DNA of 64,000 bases from Sulfurimonas sp. (GCA_027082875.1 JALWTK010000061.1:1-64000); one strand, 5' to 3'; positions 36,665-48,922 are shown, numbered from the stretch's first letter. A program made the numbers and translations. Notes: generated from the letters alone by a model not told the origin.

Positions 36665-37837
36665 TTACTCTCCTTTTGCTGCAGCCACAGCTTTTGCTGC
36701 ACCGTCACCTAAGTCATCACCAACTATTAAGTTAGCTATATTTGCATTTTTAAGAATTTCTGCTGCCTCTGGTGCATTTGTACCATCAAGACGGACGATA
36801 ACAGGAACATTAACATCAGTAATCTTAGTTGCTTCAATAATACCATTAGCAATACGATCACAACGAACGATTCCACCAAAAATATTTACAAAAATTGCTT
36901 TTACTTTAGGGTTTTTAAGAATGATCTCAAAACCTTTTGCAACAGTCTCTGCATTTGCACTACCACCAACATCAAGGAAGTTAGCAGGTGTTCCACCCAT
37001 GTAGTTAATAGTATCCATAGTACCCATAGCAAGACCAGCACCATTTACCATACAACCAATCTCACCATCAAGTGCTACGTAAGAAAGACCATATTTTGCA
37101 GCTTCTAACTCATCTGCATCCTCTTCACTTAAGTCTCTCATCTCAGCGATATCTGGATGACGACCTAGTGCTGAGTTATCAAAGCCCATTTTACCGTCAA
37201 GTGCAATAAATTCACCCTTTCCAGTTTTTACAAGTGGGTTGATTTCAATCATCTCTGCATCATTTTCCATGTAAAGAGTATAAAGCTTAGAAGCAAATCT
37301 AATGATATTTTTCTGTTCATCTTTATCTGTAAGACCAAGCCCAAATGCTAACTCACGCCCATGAAAGCTCTGAAAACCAATAGCTGGATCTACCGGAACT
37401 GTAATAATCTTTTCAGGAGTATTTGCTGCAACATCCTCAATATTCATTCCACCTTCAGTAGAAGCCATGATTAAAGGCATTTCTAATTTTCTGTCAAGAA
37501 CTACAGAAAGATATAACTCTTCTTTAATATCTGCACCATCTTCAATGTAGAGTTTTTGAACAAGTTTACCCTCAGCAGTAGTTTGGTGTGTGACAAGTGT
37601 CATTCCAAGAATTTCATCTGCAAGTGTTTCCACCTCTTCTAAAGACTTAGCAAGTTTAACACCACCACCAAGACCACGTCCACCTGCATGGATTTGTGCT
37701 TTAACAACCCACACTGGACCGCCCAATTGTTCTGCAGCTTTAACAGCATCTTTTACGCTCTCAACCATTATACCTTTTGGTGTTGGCACTCCGTACTTCT
37801 TAAAAATCTGTTTTGCTTGATATTCATGTATATTCAT
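36665..37837 (-). CDS. sucC: Succinyl-CoA synthetase beta subunit
   Basis: MNIHEYQAKQIFKKYGVPTPKG; QIHAGGRGLGGGVKL; FVNIFGGIVRCD. Confidence 0.97.
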   Translation of the reverse strand: MNIHEYQAKQIFKKYGVPTPKGIMVESVKDAVKAAEQLGGPVWVVKAQIHAGGRGLGGGVKLAKSLEEVETLADEILGMTLVTHQTTAEGKLVQKLYIEDGADIKEELYLSVVLDRKLEMPLIMASTEGGMNIEDVAANTPEKIITVPVDPAIGFQSFHGRELAFGLGLTDKDEQKNIIRFASKLYTLYMENDAEMIEINPLVKTGKGEFIALDGKMGFDNSALGRHPDIAEMRDLSEEDADELEAAKYGLSYVALDGEIGCMVNGAGLAMGTMDTINYMGGTPANFLDVGGSANAETVAKGFEIILKNPKVKAIFVNIFGGIVRCDRIANGIIEATKITDVNVPVIVRLDGTNAPEAAEILKNANIANLIVGDDLGDGAAKAVAAAKGE

Positions 37838-37863
37838 CTATTCTCCTTAATTTAAAATGGAAA

Positions 37864-39255
37864 CTACGCCTTTGGCGCAATCATATCCTCTGGTACTACA
37901 TACTTGTCAAACTCTTCAGCTGTAAGCAATCCTAACTCAATAGCAGTCTCTTTAAGTGTTGAGTTATTTTTGTGTGCTGTTTTAGCAATTTTTGCTGCAT
38001 TGTCATACCCAACATAAGGATTAAGTGCAGTCACTAGCATTAATGAGTCATGTAAAAAATGATCTATTTTGTCTGCAACTGGTTCAAGACCAACTGCACA
38101 GTGATCGTTAAATGAAACGATAGAGTCACCTAAAAGACGACAAGATTGTAAAAAGTTATAAGCAATAACTGGCTTATAAACATTTAATTCAAAGTTTCCT
38201 TGTGAAGCTCCCATTGATATAGCTACATCATTACCAAAAACTTGGCAAGTAACCATAGTTACAGCTTCTGCTTGAGTAGGATTTACTTTTCCTGGCATAA
38301 TAGAACTTCCAGGCTCATTTGCAGGGATCTCTATCTCACCTAGACCACAACGTGGACCTGATGCTAGCCATCTTACATCATTTGCTATTTTCATCATATC
38401 AGCAGCAAGTGCTTTAAGTGAGCCATGTGCAAATACAAGTGCATCATGAGAAGTTAATGCATGGAACTTATTTGGTGCAGTGACAAAATCATGCCCTGTA
38501 AGTTCAGTTAATTTTTCAGCAACTCTTTTACCTAATTCAGGGTGAGCATTCAGTCCTGTTCCAACTGCTGTTCCACCAAGTGCAAGTTCACGAACTGCCT
38601 CAAGTGAATCTTTAGCCATCTTTTCACATTTGTTAAGCATCTCAACCCAACCACTAATCTCTTGACCGAGTGTAATAGGTGTTGCATCTTGAAGGTGTGT
38701 ACGACCGATTTTTACTACTGATTCAAACTTAGCTGATTTTTCTGCTAAAGTAGCTTTTAGTTTAGCAATAGCTGGTAAAACTTGAGTTTCAACGGCAATA
38801 ACAGAAGCAACATGAAGTGCAGTTGGATAAGTGTCGTTTGAAGATTGAGATTTATTAACATCATCATTTGGGTGAATAAGTTTTTCAACTCTAAAATCTC
38901 CACCTAAAATTTCAGTAGCACGGTTTGCAAGAACTTCATTATTATTCATATTAGACTGTGTACCTGATCCTGTTTGCCATACCACAAGTGGATAGTTTCC
39001 ATCAAGCTTTCCAGCTAACATATCATCAGCAGCAGCGGCAATAGCATCTGCTTTTTTTGCATCTAATTTGCCGAGGTCTTTGTTTACTAAAGCTACGGCT
39101 TTTTTAAGGTAAGAAAATGCACGAGTAATTTCGTATGGCATAGTCTCTTGACCAATGGCAAAATTTTGTATACTTCTTTGAGTTTGTGCTGCCCAATAAG
39201 CATCAACTGGAACCTCGATTGGTCCCATCGTATCTTTTTCTATTCTTGTACTCAT
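37864..39255 (-). CDS. fumC: Class II fumarate hydratase
   Basis: [26 protein letters not shown] signature. Confidence 0.95.
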   Translation of the reverse strand: MSTRIEKDTMGPIEVPVDAYWAAQTQRSIQNFAIGQETMPYEITRAFSYLKKAVALVNKDLGKLDAKKADAIAAAADDMLAGKLDGNYPLVVWQTGSGTQSNMNNNEVLANRATEILGGDFRVEKLIHPNDDVNKSQSSNDTYPTALHVASVIAVETQVLPAIAKLKATLAEKSAKFESVVKIGRTHLQDATPITLGQEISGWVEMLNKCEKMAKDSLEAVRELALGGTAVGTGLNAHPELGKRVAEKLTELTGHDFVTAPNKFHALTSHDALVFAHGSLKALAADMMKIANDVRWLASGPRCGLGEIEIPANEPGSSIMPGKVNPTQAEAVTMVTCQVFGNDVAISMGASQGNFELNVYKPVIAYNFLQSCRLLGDSIVSFNDHCAVGLEPVADKIDHFLHDSLMLVTALNPYVGYDNAAKIAKTAHKNNSTLKETAIELGLLTAEEFDKYVVPEDMIAPKA

Positions 39256-39258
39256 ATA

Positions 39259-40209
39259 TTACACTCCTGTAAAAAAATTATTTTCTTTTAGTATATTAAT
39301 ACCATCTTCTATAGATTTTACTGAAATTGCGAATTTTTCTTTCGTTTCTTTGTCTAAATCTAACTCAATGATCTTTTCAACACCATTTGCACCTAAAACC
39401 ACTGGTACTCCAACAGCGACATCAGAGTAGCCATATTCACCATTTAGTACAGTACATGAAGAAACGATTGCCTTAGAATCATTTAAAATAGATTCAACCA
39501 TATGTGCTATAGCACGACCTGGTCCATAATAACCAGATGTTCCAAGATGTTTTACTATTTCAGCACCACCGTTTTTCGTTCTTTCTATGATACCTTGCAT
39601 ATCTTCTTTAGATACTAAAGAAGTGAGTGGAATATCTCCGACAGAAACCTTACTTGGTAGTGGAATCATATTTTCACCATGATCACCAATCACTAAACTT
39701 CCAGTCTGGTTTGATGCATATCCTGTAAGTTTAGAGATTTGATATGCCATACGAGAACCATCAAGTGCACCAGCAAGACCAATTATTCTACTTGAATCCC
39801 AACCTGTAACTCGTTTTGTCACATAAGTCATAACGTCAAGTGGATTTGACACACATATAATGATAGCATTTGGAGAGTTCTCTTTTATGTTTTCAACTAC
39901 CTGCTTTGTGATCTTTGCATTTATCATTAAAAGGTCTGCTCTTGTCATATCACCTTTACGAGGAACACCCGCAGTGACAACAACGATATCACAATCCTTA
40001 ATATCTTCAGGTTTCTCAGCTGCTGTGATTATAGTTCCCTGTTGGGAGTAGTAAGAAGCTTGAGCCATGTCAATAGCTTTTCCTTTTGCTACTCCCTCCG
40101 CAATATCAAAAAGCACTATTTCATGACAAGTGCCCATCATTGCTAGTGTATATGCAGTAGTAGCACCAACAGCACCAGCTCCTACAATTCCAACTTTTCT
40201 ACTTTTCAT
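39259..40209 (-). CDS. mdh: Malate dehydrogenase (NAD-type Rossmann loop)
   Basis: GIVGAGAVGATTAYTL...IVLFDI; SNPLDVMTYV; GDHGENMIPLP. Confidence 0.9.
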   Translation of the reverse strand: MKSRKVGIVGAGAVGATTAYTLAMMGTCHEIVLFDIAEGVAKGKAIDMAQASYYSQQGTIITAAEKPEDIKDCDIVVVTAGVPRKGDMTRADLLMINAKITKQVVENIKENSPNAIIICVSNPLDVMTYVTKRVTGWDSSRIIGLAGALDGSRMAYQISKLTGYASNQTGSLVIGDHGENMIPLPSKVSVGDIPLTSLVSKEDMQGIIERTKNGGAEIVKHLGTSGYYGPGRAIAHMVESILNDSKAIVSSCTVLNGEYGYSDVAVGVPVVLGANGVEKIIELDLDKETKEKFAISVKSIEDGINILKENNFFTGV

Positions 40210-41186
40210 TATTTTTTCTCACCTTTTTTTACTTCTTTTAAGTCATCAAAGAAACCATTAGAATACAAAACATCTACCATCTCTTCAACTGAAGCAACAG
40301 AGTTTTTAAATCTCGTTTTTTGAAGTGTTTTTAGAGTCATCTCAATAACTTGTTCTGCACCACCAGCACCAAGCATAACAGGAACACCGCTAACTATATT
40401 AGAATACCCATAGTCATTATCAAGCATTACTGCACACGAGTGAATCTGTTTTGTGTCTTTTAATATAGCATCTACCATAACAGCTGTTGATTTTGCAGGA
40501 GCATAGTAAGCAGAACCATCACCGAGGAGGTTAACGATTTGAGCACCACCATTTCTAGTTTTTTTAACAATGTCTCCTATCTCTTCGGAGTCAAGTAAAT
40601 CATCAATAGGTACACCTGCTACAGTTGTAAACTTAGGAAGTGGTACCATAGTATCACCATGTCCACCCATTACAGTCGCACGAATCTGCCCTGCTCCATA
40701 ACCTAGCTTTTCATAAATAAAGTGAGCCATACGAGCAGCATCTAAAATACCTGCCATACCTATAACCCTCTCTCTAGGAAAACCTGTATACTTTTTTGCA
40801 ACATAAGTCATAACATCAAGAGGATTACTTACAACAATTACTATAGCATTTGGTGCATACTCCTTTATCTCTAAAGAATATGATTTTACTATTTCTGCAT
40901 TTTTTACAAGGAGATCATCTCTACTCATGCCTGGTGTTCTTGGAGCACCTGCAGTAATAACTACTATCTCGCTATTTATCATATCTTCTGGGCCATTTGC
41001 CGCTCTTACAATAGTATGCTCACGTGCAGCATTTGCTGCTTGGGACATATCTAAAGCCTTGCCCCTTGCTACATCTATATTTCTTCCGCGAAGTATAACT
41101 TCGTGACATGATCCACGCATAGCGAGTATAAATGCCACAGTAGACCCAAAATTACCCGTTCCGATGACTGTTACTTTGCTTGCCAT
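40209..41186 (-). CDS. Second malate dehydrogenase-like protein (non-acidic beta2 loop)
   Basis: VIGTGNFGSTVAFIL...EVILRGRNIDVARGK; SNPLDVMTYV; GGHGDTMVPLP. Confidence 0.88.
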   Translation of the reverse strand: MASKVTVIGTGNFGSTVAFILAMRGSCHEVILRGRNIDVARGKALDMSQAANAAREHTIVRAANGPEDMINSEIVVITAGAPRTPGMSRDDLLVKNAEIVKSYSLEIKEYAPNAIVIVVSNPLDVMTYVAKKYTGFPRERVIGMAGILDAARMAHFIYEKLGYGAGQIRATVMGGHGDTMVPLPKFTTVAGVPIDDLLDSEEIGDIVKKTRNGGAQIVNLLGDGSAYYAPAKSTAVMVDAILKDTKQIHSCAVMLDNDYGYSNIVSGVPVMLGAGGAEQVIEMTLKTLQKTRFKNSVASVEEMVDVLYSNGFFDDLKEVKKGEKK

Positions 41187-41312
41187 TGATTTCCTTTGAG
41201 TGAATTTTTTAACTTTTGATTTTTAGCTAATCATTATAAATATTAGCTAAAAACGAAAAGTTATAACTCTCTGCAGAACTTCTGCAAAGAGCATAAAGAT
41301 TAAAACTTTAGA

Positions 41313-43505
41313 CTATATTGTGTCGATAATAGCATTTAAAGTTGCAGATGGACGCATTGCTTTTTCAGCAAGAGCTTCATCTGGGTTAAAGTAACCACCG
41401 ATATTTTGCGCTTTACCTTCAACAGCTAAAAGCTCAGAGATAATTGTCTCTTCATTTTCAATAAGTGCTGCTGCGACTGAAGCAAACTTAGATGCAAGTG
41501 TAGCATTCTTAGACTCAGCAAGTGCTTTTGCCCAGAATTGAGCCACATAGAAGTGAGAAGCTTTGTTGTCTGGCTCACCAGCTTTACGTGATGGTGATTT
41601 GTTTTCACCTAAGTATCTATCATTTGCCTCATCAAGTGCAGCAGTAAGAGTAGCTAACTCATCAGAGTTGTTCTTTTTAGCAAGAAATCTTAAAGACTCT
41701 GCAAGTGCTAAGAACTCACCAAGTGAATCCCAACGAAGATGACCCTCTTTTAAGAACTGGTCAACATGCTTAGGAGCAGAACCACCAGCACCAGTTTCAT
41801 AAAGACCACCACCAGCTAATAAAGGAACGATAGAAAGCATCTTAGCCGATGTTCCAAGCTCTAGAATAGGATACATATCAGTTAAGTAATCTCTTAAAAC
41901 ATTACCAGTTACAGCAATAGTGTTTTTTCCTTCTCTAACACGAGCATTAGAAAATTTAGTAGCTTCTTCAACTTCCATAATACGAATATCTAAGCCCTCT
42001 GTGTCGTGGTCTTTAAGATACTCATTTACTTTTTTAATCATATTTGCATCGTGTGCACGGTTTTCATCTAACCAGAAGATTGTTGGTACTTTTTCAATAC
42101 TTGCACGTTCAACTGCAAGGCGAACCCAGTCTTTGATTGGAATATCTTTTGCACGACTCATTCTGTAGATATCACCTTTTTCAACAGTATGACTCATAAG
42201 AACTTTTCCAGATGCATCTTTTACTTCCACAACACCATCTTCTTCTACTTCTATAGTAGTAGGATGAGAGCCATACTCTTCAGCTTTTTGTGCCATAAGA
42301 CCAACATTTGCAACTGAACCCATAGTTGTTACATCATATTGTCCATTTTTAACACAGTCTTCCATCATTGGACGGTAAAAATTTGCATAACAACGGTCAG
42401 GAATAACAGCTACACACTCTTCAGTTTTTCCATCTTTGTTCCACATTTTACCACCATCGCGAATAACAACAGGAAGAGAAGCATCAATAATAATATCATT
42501 TGAAGCATGTAAGTTTGTGATACCATTATCAGAATCAACCATAGCGATATTGAGGTCACCATCATTTATTACTGATTTAAGTGCTGCTAAGATTTCTTCT
42601 TTTTTATCAGAGTTCTCAAGTTTCTTTTCTAAGTCTCCAAGACCCAGATTTGCATTTACACCAAGTTTAGCAAATTCATCTGCATACTTTGTAAATACTT
42701 CTTCAAAGAATATTTCAACTGCATGACCAAACATAATAGGGTCTGAAACTTTCATCATTGTTGCTTTAAGGTGAAGTGACCATAAAACACCTTTCTCTTT
42801 TGCTTCTATAATTGACTTTTTTAAGAATGCACGAAGTGCTTTTGCTGACATATATGTTGCATCAAGAACTTCTTTATCTCTAGCATCAACATCTCTTAAT
42901 ACTTTTCCATTAAGTTCTATTGTTATGTTTTGTTCACCATTTACTATAATTGATTGTTCATTTTCGTAAAAATCTCCACCACTCATAGAAGTGACATAAG
43001 CTTTAGAGTTTTCTGAAAACGGGCGAAGTTTATGAGGATGATTTTGTGCAAATTTCTTTACTGCTGCGGCTGCACGACGATCTGAGTTTCCTTCACGAAG
43101 AACAGGGTTTACTGCTGAACCTAAACAAGTAGCATAGAGAGTTGATAAAGCTTTCTCTTCTTCCGTTTTTGGATTTTCAGGAAAGTTTGGTATATCATAT
43201 CCTTGTTCTTGAAGCTCAGCAATACACTCCATAAGTTGAGGAATTGATGCAGAGATATTTGGAAGTTTAATAATATTTCCATCTGCTTGTTGCACAACAT
43301 TTCCTAGCTCAGCTAAATTGTCATCAATTTTTTGAGCATTTGTTAATCTCTCTGGGAATTTAGAGATAACTCTAGCTGCTAATGAAATATCACTACTTAC
43401 TACATCTATTCCCGCAGCTTTAGTAAAAGCATTTACGATAGGTAGTAATGAATACGTTGCTAAAGCCGGAGCCTCATCAATTTTAGTCCAAATAATTTTT
43501 GACAT
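41313..43505 (-). CDS. icd: Isocitrate dehydrogenase, monomeric NADP type
   Basis: 730 aa; [70 protein letters not shown]. Confidence 0.96.
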   Translation of the reverse strand: MSKIIWTKIDEAPALATYSLLPIVNAFTKAAGIDVVSSDISLAARVISKFPERLTNAQKIDDNLAELGNVVQQADGNIIKLPNISASIPQLMECIAELQEQGYDIPNFPENPKTEEEKALSTLYATCLGSAVNPVLREGNSDRRAAAAVKKFAQNHPHKLRPFSENSKAYVTSMSGGDFYENEQSIIVNGEQNITIELNGKVLRDVDARDKEVLDATYMSAKALRAFLKKSIIEAKEKGVLWSLHLKATMMKVSDPIMFGHAVEIFFEEVFTKYADEFAKLGVNANLGLGDLEKKLENSDKKEEILAALKSVINDGDLNIAMVDSDNGITNLHASNDIIIDASLPVVIRDGGKMWNKDGKTEECVAVIPDRCYANFYRPMMEDCVKNGQYDVTTMGSVANVGLMAQKAEEYGSHPTTIEVEEDGVVEVKDASGKVLMSHTVEKGDIYRMSRAKDIPIKDWVRLAVERASIEKVPTIFWLDENRAHDANMIKKVNEYLKDHDTEGLDIRIMEVEEATKFSNARVREGKNTIAVTGNVLRDYLTDMYPILELGTSAKMLSIVPLLAGGGLYETGAGGSAPKHVDQFLKEGHLRWDSLGEFLALAESLRFLAKKNNSDELATLTAALDEANDRYLGENKSPSRKAGEPDNKASHFYVAQFWAKALAESKNATLASKFASVAAALIENEETIISELLAVEGKAQNIGGYFNPDEALAEKAMRPSATLNAIIDTI

Positions 43506-43635
43506 ATATTGTCCTTGTGAATAATTTTTATCTCATGAATGAATAATTTCATGGAATTTACAAGTTCAATAGTAACACAACTATGTCAACATTGTGCGAG
43601 CTTTAAAAAATATTGAGTTTAATTTCTATTTTGTT

Positions 43636-44580
43636 TCATTTAGTAGCATGTCTTATATTGTATAAATGAGTAGAATAGTTACGTGAAAAATCATGGACTC
43701 CATGACTATTTTTCATAAAATAAAGATAATCTGTTTTAGCAGGAAATATAGCAGCTTTTATAGCACTAAAACTCACATTGCAAACTGCAACACTAGGGAC
43801 ACCCTTATATAGGTAGGTATTAAAGATTGATCTATCATTTCGAATACGATATGGTGTAACTTTCATATGAGAATATTTTCCATAGTTCAAACTTCCATCC
43901 ATCTGAAGTTTCATACCTTTTTTTATTCTATTATAGATTACTGAACTTACTATAGGCATTTCTTGTTTATTTGCAGACTCTTTTTGGATTATAGAAGCGA
44001 TTGCTACATATTGAAACCATTTTTTCTTATTATATGTACCAAATATCTTCATAGAAAGTGCTTTCATCTTTTCATGTGATACTTTTAGTAGCAGATATAC
44101 AAGTTCTTTCTCTGTAATTCCTATTGGCATTTTGTATGTATCTGGCACAAAAGCCCCCTCTTTTACTGGGGCTTGATTCGTGTACTCAGAATACAATTTC
44201 TTGATGTTTAGATCTAAATTAATCGCTAATTGTCTCAAAAAGACATAAGTTGTTTCACCTGGAATAAGTGTTACATTTTGTAATGCAGCTTTTGCTCGTG
44301 TTAGTTTATATAGAAAATCTGCTTTCGTATTGCATGTAGTTCCTATATTTACCCAACCACTTTGTGGAGATCCAATAAAGCGAAGGATTAGGGAGTCAAG
44401 TTTACTTACATCATATTTTTTAGCCTGCATTTGTGCTATAATTTGATTAATAGACCCCTCTTTTATATAGAGTACTTTAGGGGTTTTAATTGGCTTATTT
44501 AGGTAGTACATGAACGATAACATAATTATTAACATTATCTCTAAAACATATTTTACGATTATTAGCTTTTTTATCTTCAT
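43636..44580 (-). CDS. mltG: Endolytic murein transglycosylase MltG (YceG-like)
   Basis: ASIIQKESANKQEMPIVSSVIYNRIKKGMKLQMDGSLNYG; start at 44580 preferred over 44598 (GGAAAG RBS). Confidence 0.92.
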   Translation of the reverse strand: MKIKKLIIVKYVLEIMLIIMLSFMYYLNKPIKTPKVLYIKEGSINQIIAQMQAKKYDVSKLDSLILRFIGSPQSGWVNIGTTCNTKADFLYKLTRAKAALQNVTLIPGETTYVFLRQLAINLDLNIKKLYSEYTNQAPVKEGAFVPDTYKMPIGITEKELVYLLLKVSHEKMKALSMKIFGTYNKKKWFQYVAIASIIQKESANKQEMPIVSSVIYNRIKKGMKLQMDGSLNYGKYSHMKVTPYRIRNDRSIFNTYLYKGVPSVAVCNVSFSAIKAAIFPAKTDYLYFMKNSHGVHDFSRNYSTHLYNIRHATK

Positions 44581-47500
44581 ATTTGCAGTACTTTCCATTA
44601 TTTTTATAATACTTCAAAATGGTCTTTTCATTAATGAGTTAACTATTTCAAATATTCATATTAAGCAATTATACATAAAATGGAATGAAAGAATAGATAT
44701 TTCACTCCAAGAGATTGATATTCAAGAAAATAGTCATCCAAGTACAAAAAAACTTGATACTTCCAAAGTTAATCAATACTTTACTTTACTCTCAACAACA
44801 AAAGGATGGTTTAACTCTTTCATTGTCGAAAAAATTATTTATAAAGATATTGTAGGTTCATTTAAGTATAGAATAGGAGAGAGTGGTTTTTTTCTAGCAC
44901 ACTCTCCAAGTTTAAATATCGATACAACACTAGATTTAAGTCCACAAAGTATTCAACTCACTCTTAATAGTTTCAAAGATGAGAAACAACAAGTCTATAT
45001 GGATGGCTTTTTGTACTTTGACACAAGAAAAAGTGTACTTTACACAGATCTCCATGCCAAGCTCTCTAATGTTGCTGATTTTACTCTATATACAGTCGCA
45101 AGTAACAAAAAGCTTTTTTATAAGCTAAGAAGTAACAAAAAAATACAAGATCTCGAGTATCTTATAAATTTAGCACACTTACCCAATGGTATTCGATACT
45201 GGGCATATGATGCTATTACAATGTCCTATGCTACACTCAAAGATATTACAGGATATATAAAGTATGACGACATAAAAAATGCTTATAAAAATATACATGT
45301 GCAAGCAACACTTTATGATGCTAATTATACTTACAATCCGAAACTCGATGCTATTCATACTCAAAAAATCGAATTAGAATTTAAGAATGGACTCTTTTCT
45401 ATACGACCAATGCAAGCCACTTCTTATGGAATGGATCTAGGTAAGAGCTGGGTACTTATTGACTTTACTGCTAAAAAAGAGATATTACTCACACTCTCTC
45501 TACTCTTTGATGCTAAACTCAATAAACCTATACTTAAGATACTTGAAGCTTATAAAATAAAACTTCCTTTTTTACAAAATAGTGGGAATGTGGCAACTAA
45601 CTTGAAGATTGAAGTAGGATTAGAAACTATCTCTGTAAACGCAAAAGGTACATTTTTTACAAAAGAAGCAAATTTTGACTATCTTGGGCTCAATATAGAT
45701 ATCCATAATGCAAGAATACTCTTGGATAATTATGATGTTTCCATAAAAGATATGAATGCAAGTTACCTAGATATTGCCAAAGCAGTTGTAGATGTTAAGT
45801 ACAATGCGAAGAGAGAGGAAGGAAAAATAGACTTTAAGCTTAATAGCTTTCAGCTACTTGATATTAAACTAGCTCAAGCACTTCATATTACTTATAATAT
45901 TTCTCCTAAGAAAGATACAATCAATCTAGTAAATTCTAAATGGAACTATCAAGGACAGAGTATCTCTTTAGATAGTGTAGTTCTTCCTTTTAGCTTAGAA
46001 ACATTAGAGTTAGATATCCCAGCTACTTTAATTACCTTAGATGGGCTTGGAAATGCTTTTGTCTCTGGAAAAGTAAATGTTAAAAGTTTTATCACTGATC
46101 TCAATATTGATGTCCTTAACTTTAACTATGATGGTTTTAAGTTAGCACAATCGAATGCTCCACTTCATTTACACTATGAAGATACACTTAAAATAAAATC
46201 AGATAGACCTATATACTTCGATGTAAGTGGATCTAGATATCAGTTTAATGATTTTTGCCTTGAACTCAAAGATAATAATCTTTATCTCAAGCATACACTT
46301 GTACATATTGGTAAATATATTGAGATGAAAATTTATGCAAAACACAATCTTCAAACAAAAAAAGCACATGTTAGTTTAAATAACTTCATTTTAAAAGATC
46401 CAAATACAAAAAAAGTGCTCTATAAGAAAAATAAAATACTTCTTTCCTCTGAAATAATAGATAATATGCTTAAAATATCTTCTCCTGAAATATCATCAAG
46501 TTTTATCGCCCAAGATACTGGTTGGCGACTTAATGTCAACTCAATCAGTCATATATCCAAGAACTCTGATTTACTCAAAGAACTTTATATTACAAATGGA
46601 GAATTTGTTCTCTTTAAAAATAAAAATGATAAATATACTCGCTTCAAAGCAAAACTCAAATACCCTTATAAAATACTACTTAAAAACGGGGAACCAACAG
46701 ACCTATATACAGTAAAAGGGAAAATTTATAAAGAGAAGGTCTATCTTAATATTAACGATAAGCTCTTTTTTACCATAAAAGAAGATATGAAAGTGAGAAT
46801 GAATAATAGTAGTGTCAATATTATAGCCCTTCTTGATGCAGTAGAAAACTTCAGTGCAAAAAAAAATAAAACCAAAAAATCAATAAATATTACGCTTGAA
46901 GCTAAAAACTCTTCTCTATATGTTTCTAAAGACCGATCTATACTTTATGATAAATTGAATCTTCAATACTACAATAATATTCTCACAGCACAACTTAAAC
47001 ATGATCAAGGAAAAGCAGGATTAAAACTTAAAAAGAAAACTTTTCATCTTTATGGAAAAAAGTTTAACGATCAGTTTATGAACAAGCTTTTTTCCCTCTC
47101 AAAATTTCATGGTGGATCATTAGATTTTTCACTAGATGGGACATTAAGCGACTATACAGGTGTAATATATGTACGTAAGACAACAATGAAAAATTATGCA
47201 ATTTTAAATAATATACTTGCCTTTATCAATACTATCCCTTCCCTTGCGACTTTTAGTCTTCCTGGGTACAATAAAAGTGGACTTTTTGTAAAACGAGCAT
47301 TTATCCACTTTAAATCAAAAAACAATAGTTTTAATTTAGAAGATATTTATCTTGATTCAAAAGAGATTAAGGTTGTAGGAAAAGGAACAATGGATCTGCC
47401 AACTGATAATATGAATATAATACTTAATCTTAAATCAGACTTAGGAAGTGACTTAGCAAAAGTACCTCTCCTTGGTTATGCTATTCTTGGACAAGATACT

Positions 47501-47665
47501 ATCTCTACAACACTTAAACTAAGTGGGAAGATAGAGAATCCAAAAATACGATCTATGGTAGCCAAAGATATCGTTGTTGCACCTCTTAACATTATAAAAA
47601 GGACACTCACTCTTCCATATAAATTGATTCATGATGTAATCGATAAAAAGAAGGAAATGAAATAG
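44510..47665 (+). CDS. Large AsmA/YhdP-like (DUF3971) membrane-anchored protein
   Basis: N-terminal TM anchor, very long beta-rich periplasmic region, C-terminal LPGYNKSGLFVKRAFIHFKSKNNSFNLEDIYLDSKEIKVVGKGTMDLPTDNMNIILNLKS. Confidence 0.8.
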   Translation: MNDNIIINIISKTYFTIISFFIFIFAVLSIIFIILQNGLFINELTISNIHIKQLYIKWNERIDISLQEIDIQENSHPSTKKLDTSKVNQYFTLLSTTKGWFNSFIVEKIIYKDIVGSFKYRIGESGFFLAHSPSLNIDTTLDLSPQSIQLTLNSFKDEKQQVYMDGFLYFDTRKSVLYTDLHAKLSNVADFTLYTVASNKKLFYKLRSNKKIQDLEYLINLAHLPNGIRYWAYDAITMSYATLKDITGYIKYDDIKNAYKNIHVQATLYDANYTYNPKLDAIHTQKIELEFKNGLFSIRPMQATSYGMDLGKSWVLIDFTAKKEILLTLSLLFDAKLNKPILKILEAYKIKLPFLQNSGNVATNLKIEVGLETISVNAKGTFFTKEANFDYLGLNIDIHNARILLDNYDVSIKDMNASYLDIAKAVVDVKYNAKREEGKIDFKLNSFQLLDIKLAQALHITYNISPKKDTINLVNSKWNYQGQSISLDSVVLPFSLETLELDIPATLITLDGLGNAFVSGKVNVKSFITDLNIDVLNFNYDGFKLAQSNAPLHLHYEDTLKIKSDRPIYFDVSGSRYQFNDFCLELKDNNLYLKHTLVHIGKYIEMKIYAKHNLQTKKAHVSLNNFILKDPNTKKVLYKKNKILLSSEIIDNMLKISSPEISSSFIAQDTGWRLNVNSISHISKNSDLLKELYITNGEFVLFKNKNDKYTRFKAKLKYPYKILLKNGEPTDLYTVKGKIYKEKVYLNINDKLFFTIKEDMKVRMNNSSVNIIALLDAVENFSAKKNKTKKSINITLEAKNSSLYVSKDRSILYDKLNLQYYNNILTAQLKHDQGKAGLKLKKKTFHLYGKKFNDQFMNKLFSLSKFHGGSLDFSLDGTLSDYTGVIYVRKTTMKNYAILNNILAFINTIPSLATFSLPGYNKSGLFVKRAFIHFKSKNNSFNLEDIYLDSKEIKVVGKGTMDLPTDNMNIILNLKSDLGSDLAKVPLLGYAILGQDTISTTLKLSGKIENPKIRSMVAKDIVVAPLNIIKRTLTLPYKLIHDVIDKKKEMK

Positions 47666-47677
47666 AGTATACCCTTT

Positions 47678-48922
47678 TTATTCGTTTCTTAAAACTGTCA
47701 ATATGTCTACTTCACTGGCTTTTTTTGCTGGATAATAAGAAGAACCCACTACAATAGCAAAAGCACCAGTTACAATAAGCGTAAAATCGACTACACTTAA
47801 GTCTAAAGGCAGTGTAGAGGTTGGGTAAACATCTTTTGGAAGCGAAACTATATCAAAAGTACTTAATATCCAAATACCACTGAGACCTAAAAAAATCCCA
47901 GCAGCAATACCACTAATTCCAATAATTATTCCGAGATAAAGGAATACTTTTTTAATCTCTACATTTGTAGTTCCTAAAGAGAGAAGTAGTGCTATCTCAG
48001 AGCGTCTATTCATTACGGTCATAAGTAGTGAAGATATAATATTTATAGCAGCTATAAGGATAATAAGCATAAGCACTATAAAAAGTGACATTTTTTCCAT
48101 CTCTAAGGCTGCGAAAAAGTTAAGGTTGTCCTGCCACCATCCTTTTACAGCTACACTCACAGGTAAGTCTTTCTCTATTTTAAGAATATCTTTACGAGGT
48201 TTTGAAGAGTAGACATGTATACCATCGTAGAGATTACTTGGCATATGCATGAGTATTTGCATAGCTTCTAAACTCGTATAGCTGTAAGCTTTATCATATG
48301 CTGAGAGACCTGAATCAAAGACAGACTTTATCTTAAACCGTTTTATCTTTGGGGTCATAGAGAACCCACCTGGTTCTACATTGGTAAAAATATACATTAG
48401 CTTATCATCTCTATAGAGAGAGAACTCTTGTTTCAAACTCTTACCGATGATAACATCAAATTTTTTAAACTGAGTGTCTTTTATCGCTTTTGCTAAAACA
48501 CTATTTACCTTCGCTTCATCAGAGAAGTTTACACCAAATAGATAGCCACCTTCTAGTTCTGAACCACTGCGTATCATAACTGAAGACTGGATATAAGGGC
48601 TAAAGGTAAGTGTTGGAAATTTTGTTTCTAAATCTATAAGAAGGTCTCTGTTTACTGCACCATAAAATTTAGGTATGATCGTTAATGGGTAGTTCATAGT
48701 CGTGAGTTTATTTTTAAACTCTTTATCAAAACCATTCATAAGAGCCATGGCAATAAGAAGCACCATAACACCAAGGGTAATCCCTAAAAATGCGAGAAGT
48801 GCTGATAAAAAGATAAAAGGTTGTTCTTTATCAAAACGTAAAAATCTTTTGACGAGGTAAGGTACTATAGATGTTTTCAAGAAGCAAAAATACCTTTTTT
48901 GGGACCACTTTTTCCACAGCAC
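47678..48922 (-). CDS. Lipoprotein-releasing ABC transporter permease (LolC/E-like)
   Basis: [73 protein letters not shown]. 3' end of secA overlaps. Confidence 0.88.
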   Translation of the reverse strand: MLWKKWSQKRYFCFLKTSIVPYLVKRFLRFDKEQPFIFLSALLAFLGITLGVMVLLIAMALMNGFDKEFKNKLTTMNYPLTIIPKFYGAVNRDLLIDLETKFPTLTFSPYIQSSVMIRSGSELEGGYLFGVNFSDEAKVNSVLAKAIKDTQFKKFDVIIGKSLKQEFSLYRDDKLMYIFTNVEPGGFSMTPKIKRFKIKSVFDSGLSAYDKAYSYTSLEAMQILMHMPSNLYDGIHVYSSKPRKDILKIEKDLPVSVAVKGWWQDNLNFFAALEMEKMSLFIVLMLIILIAAINIISSLLMTVMNRRSEIALLLSLGTTNVEIKKVFLYLGIIIGISGIAAGIFLGLSGIWILSTFDIVSLPKDVYPTSTLPLDLSVVDFTLIVTGAFAIVVGSSYYPAKKASEVDILTVLRNE

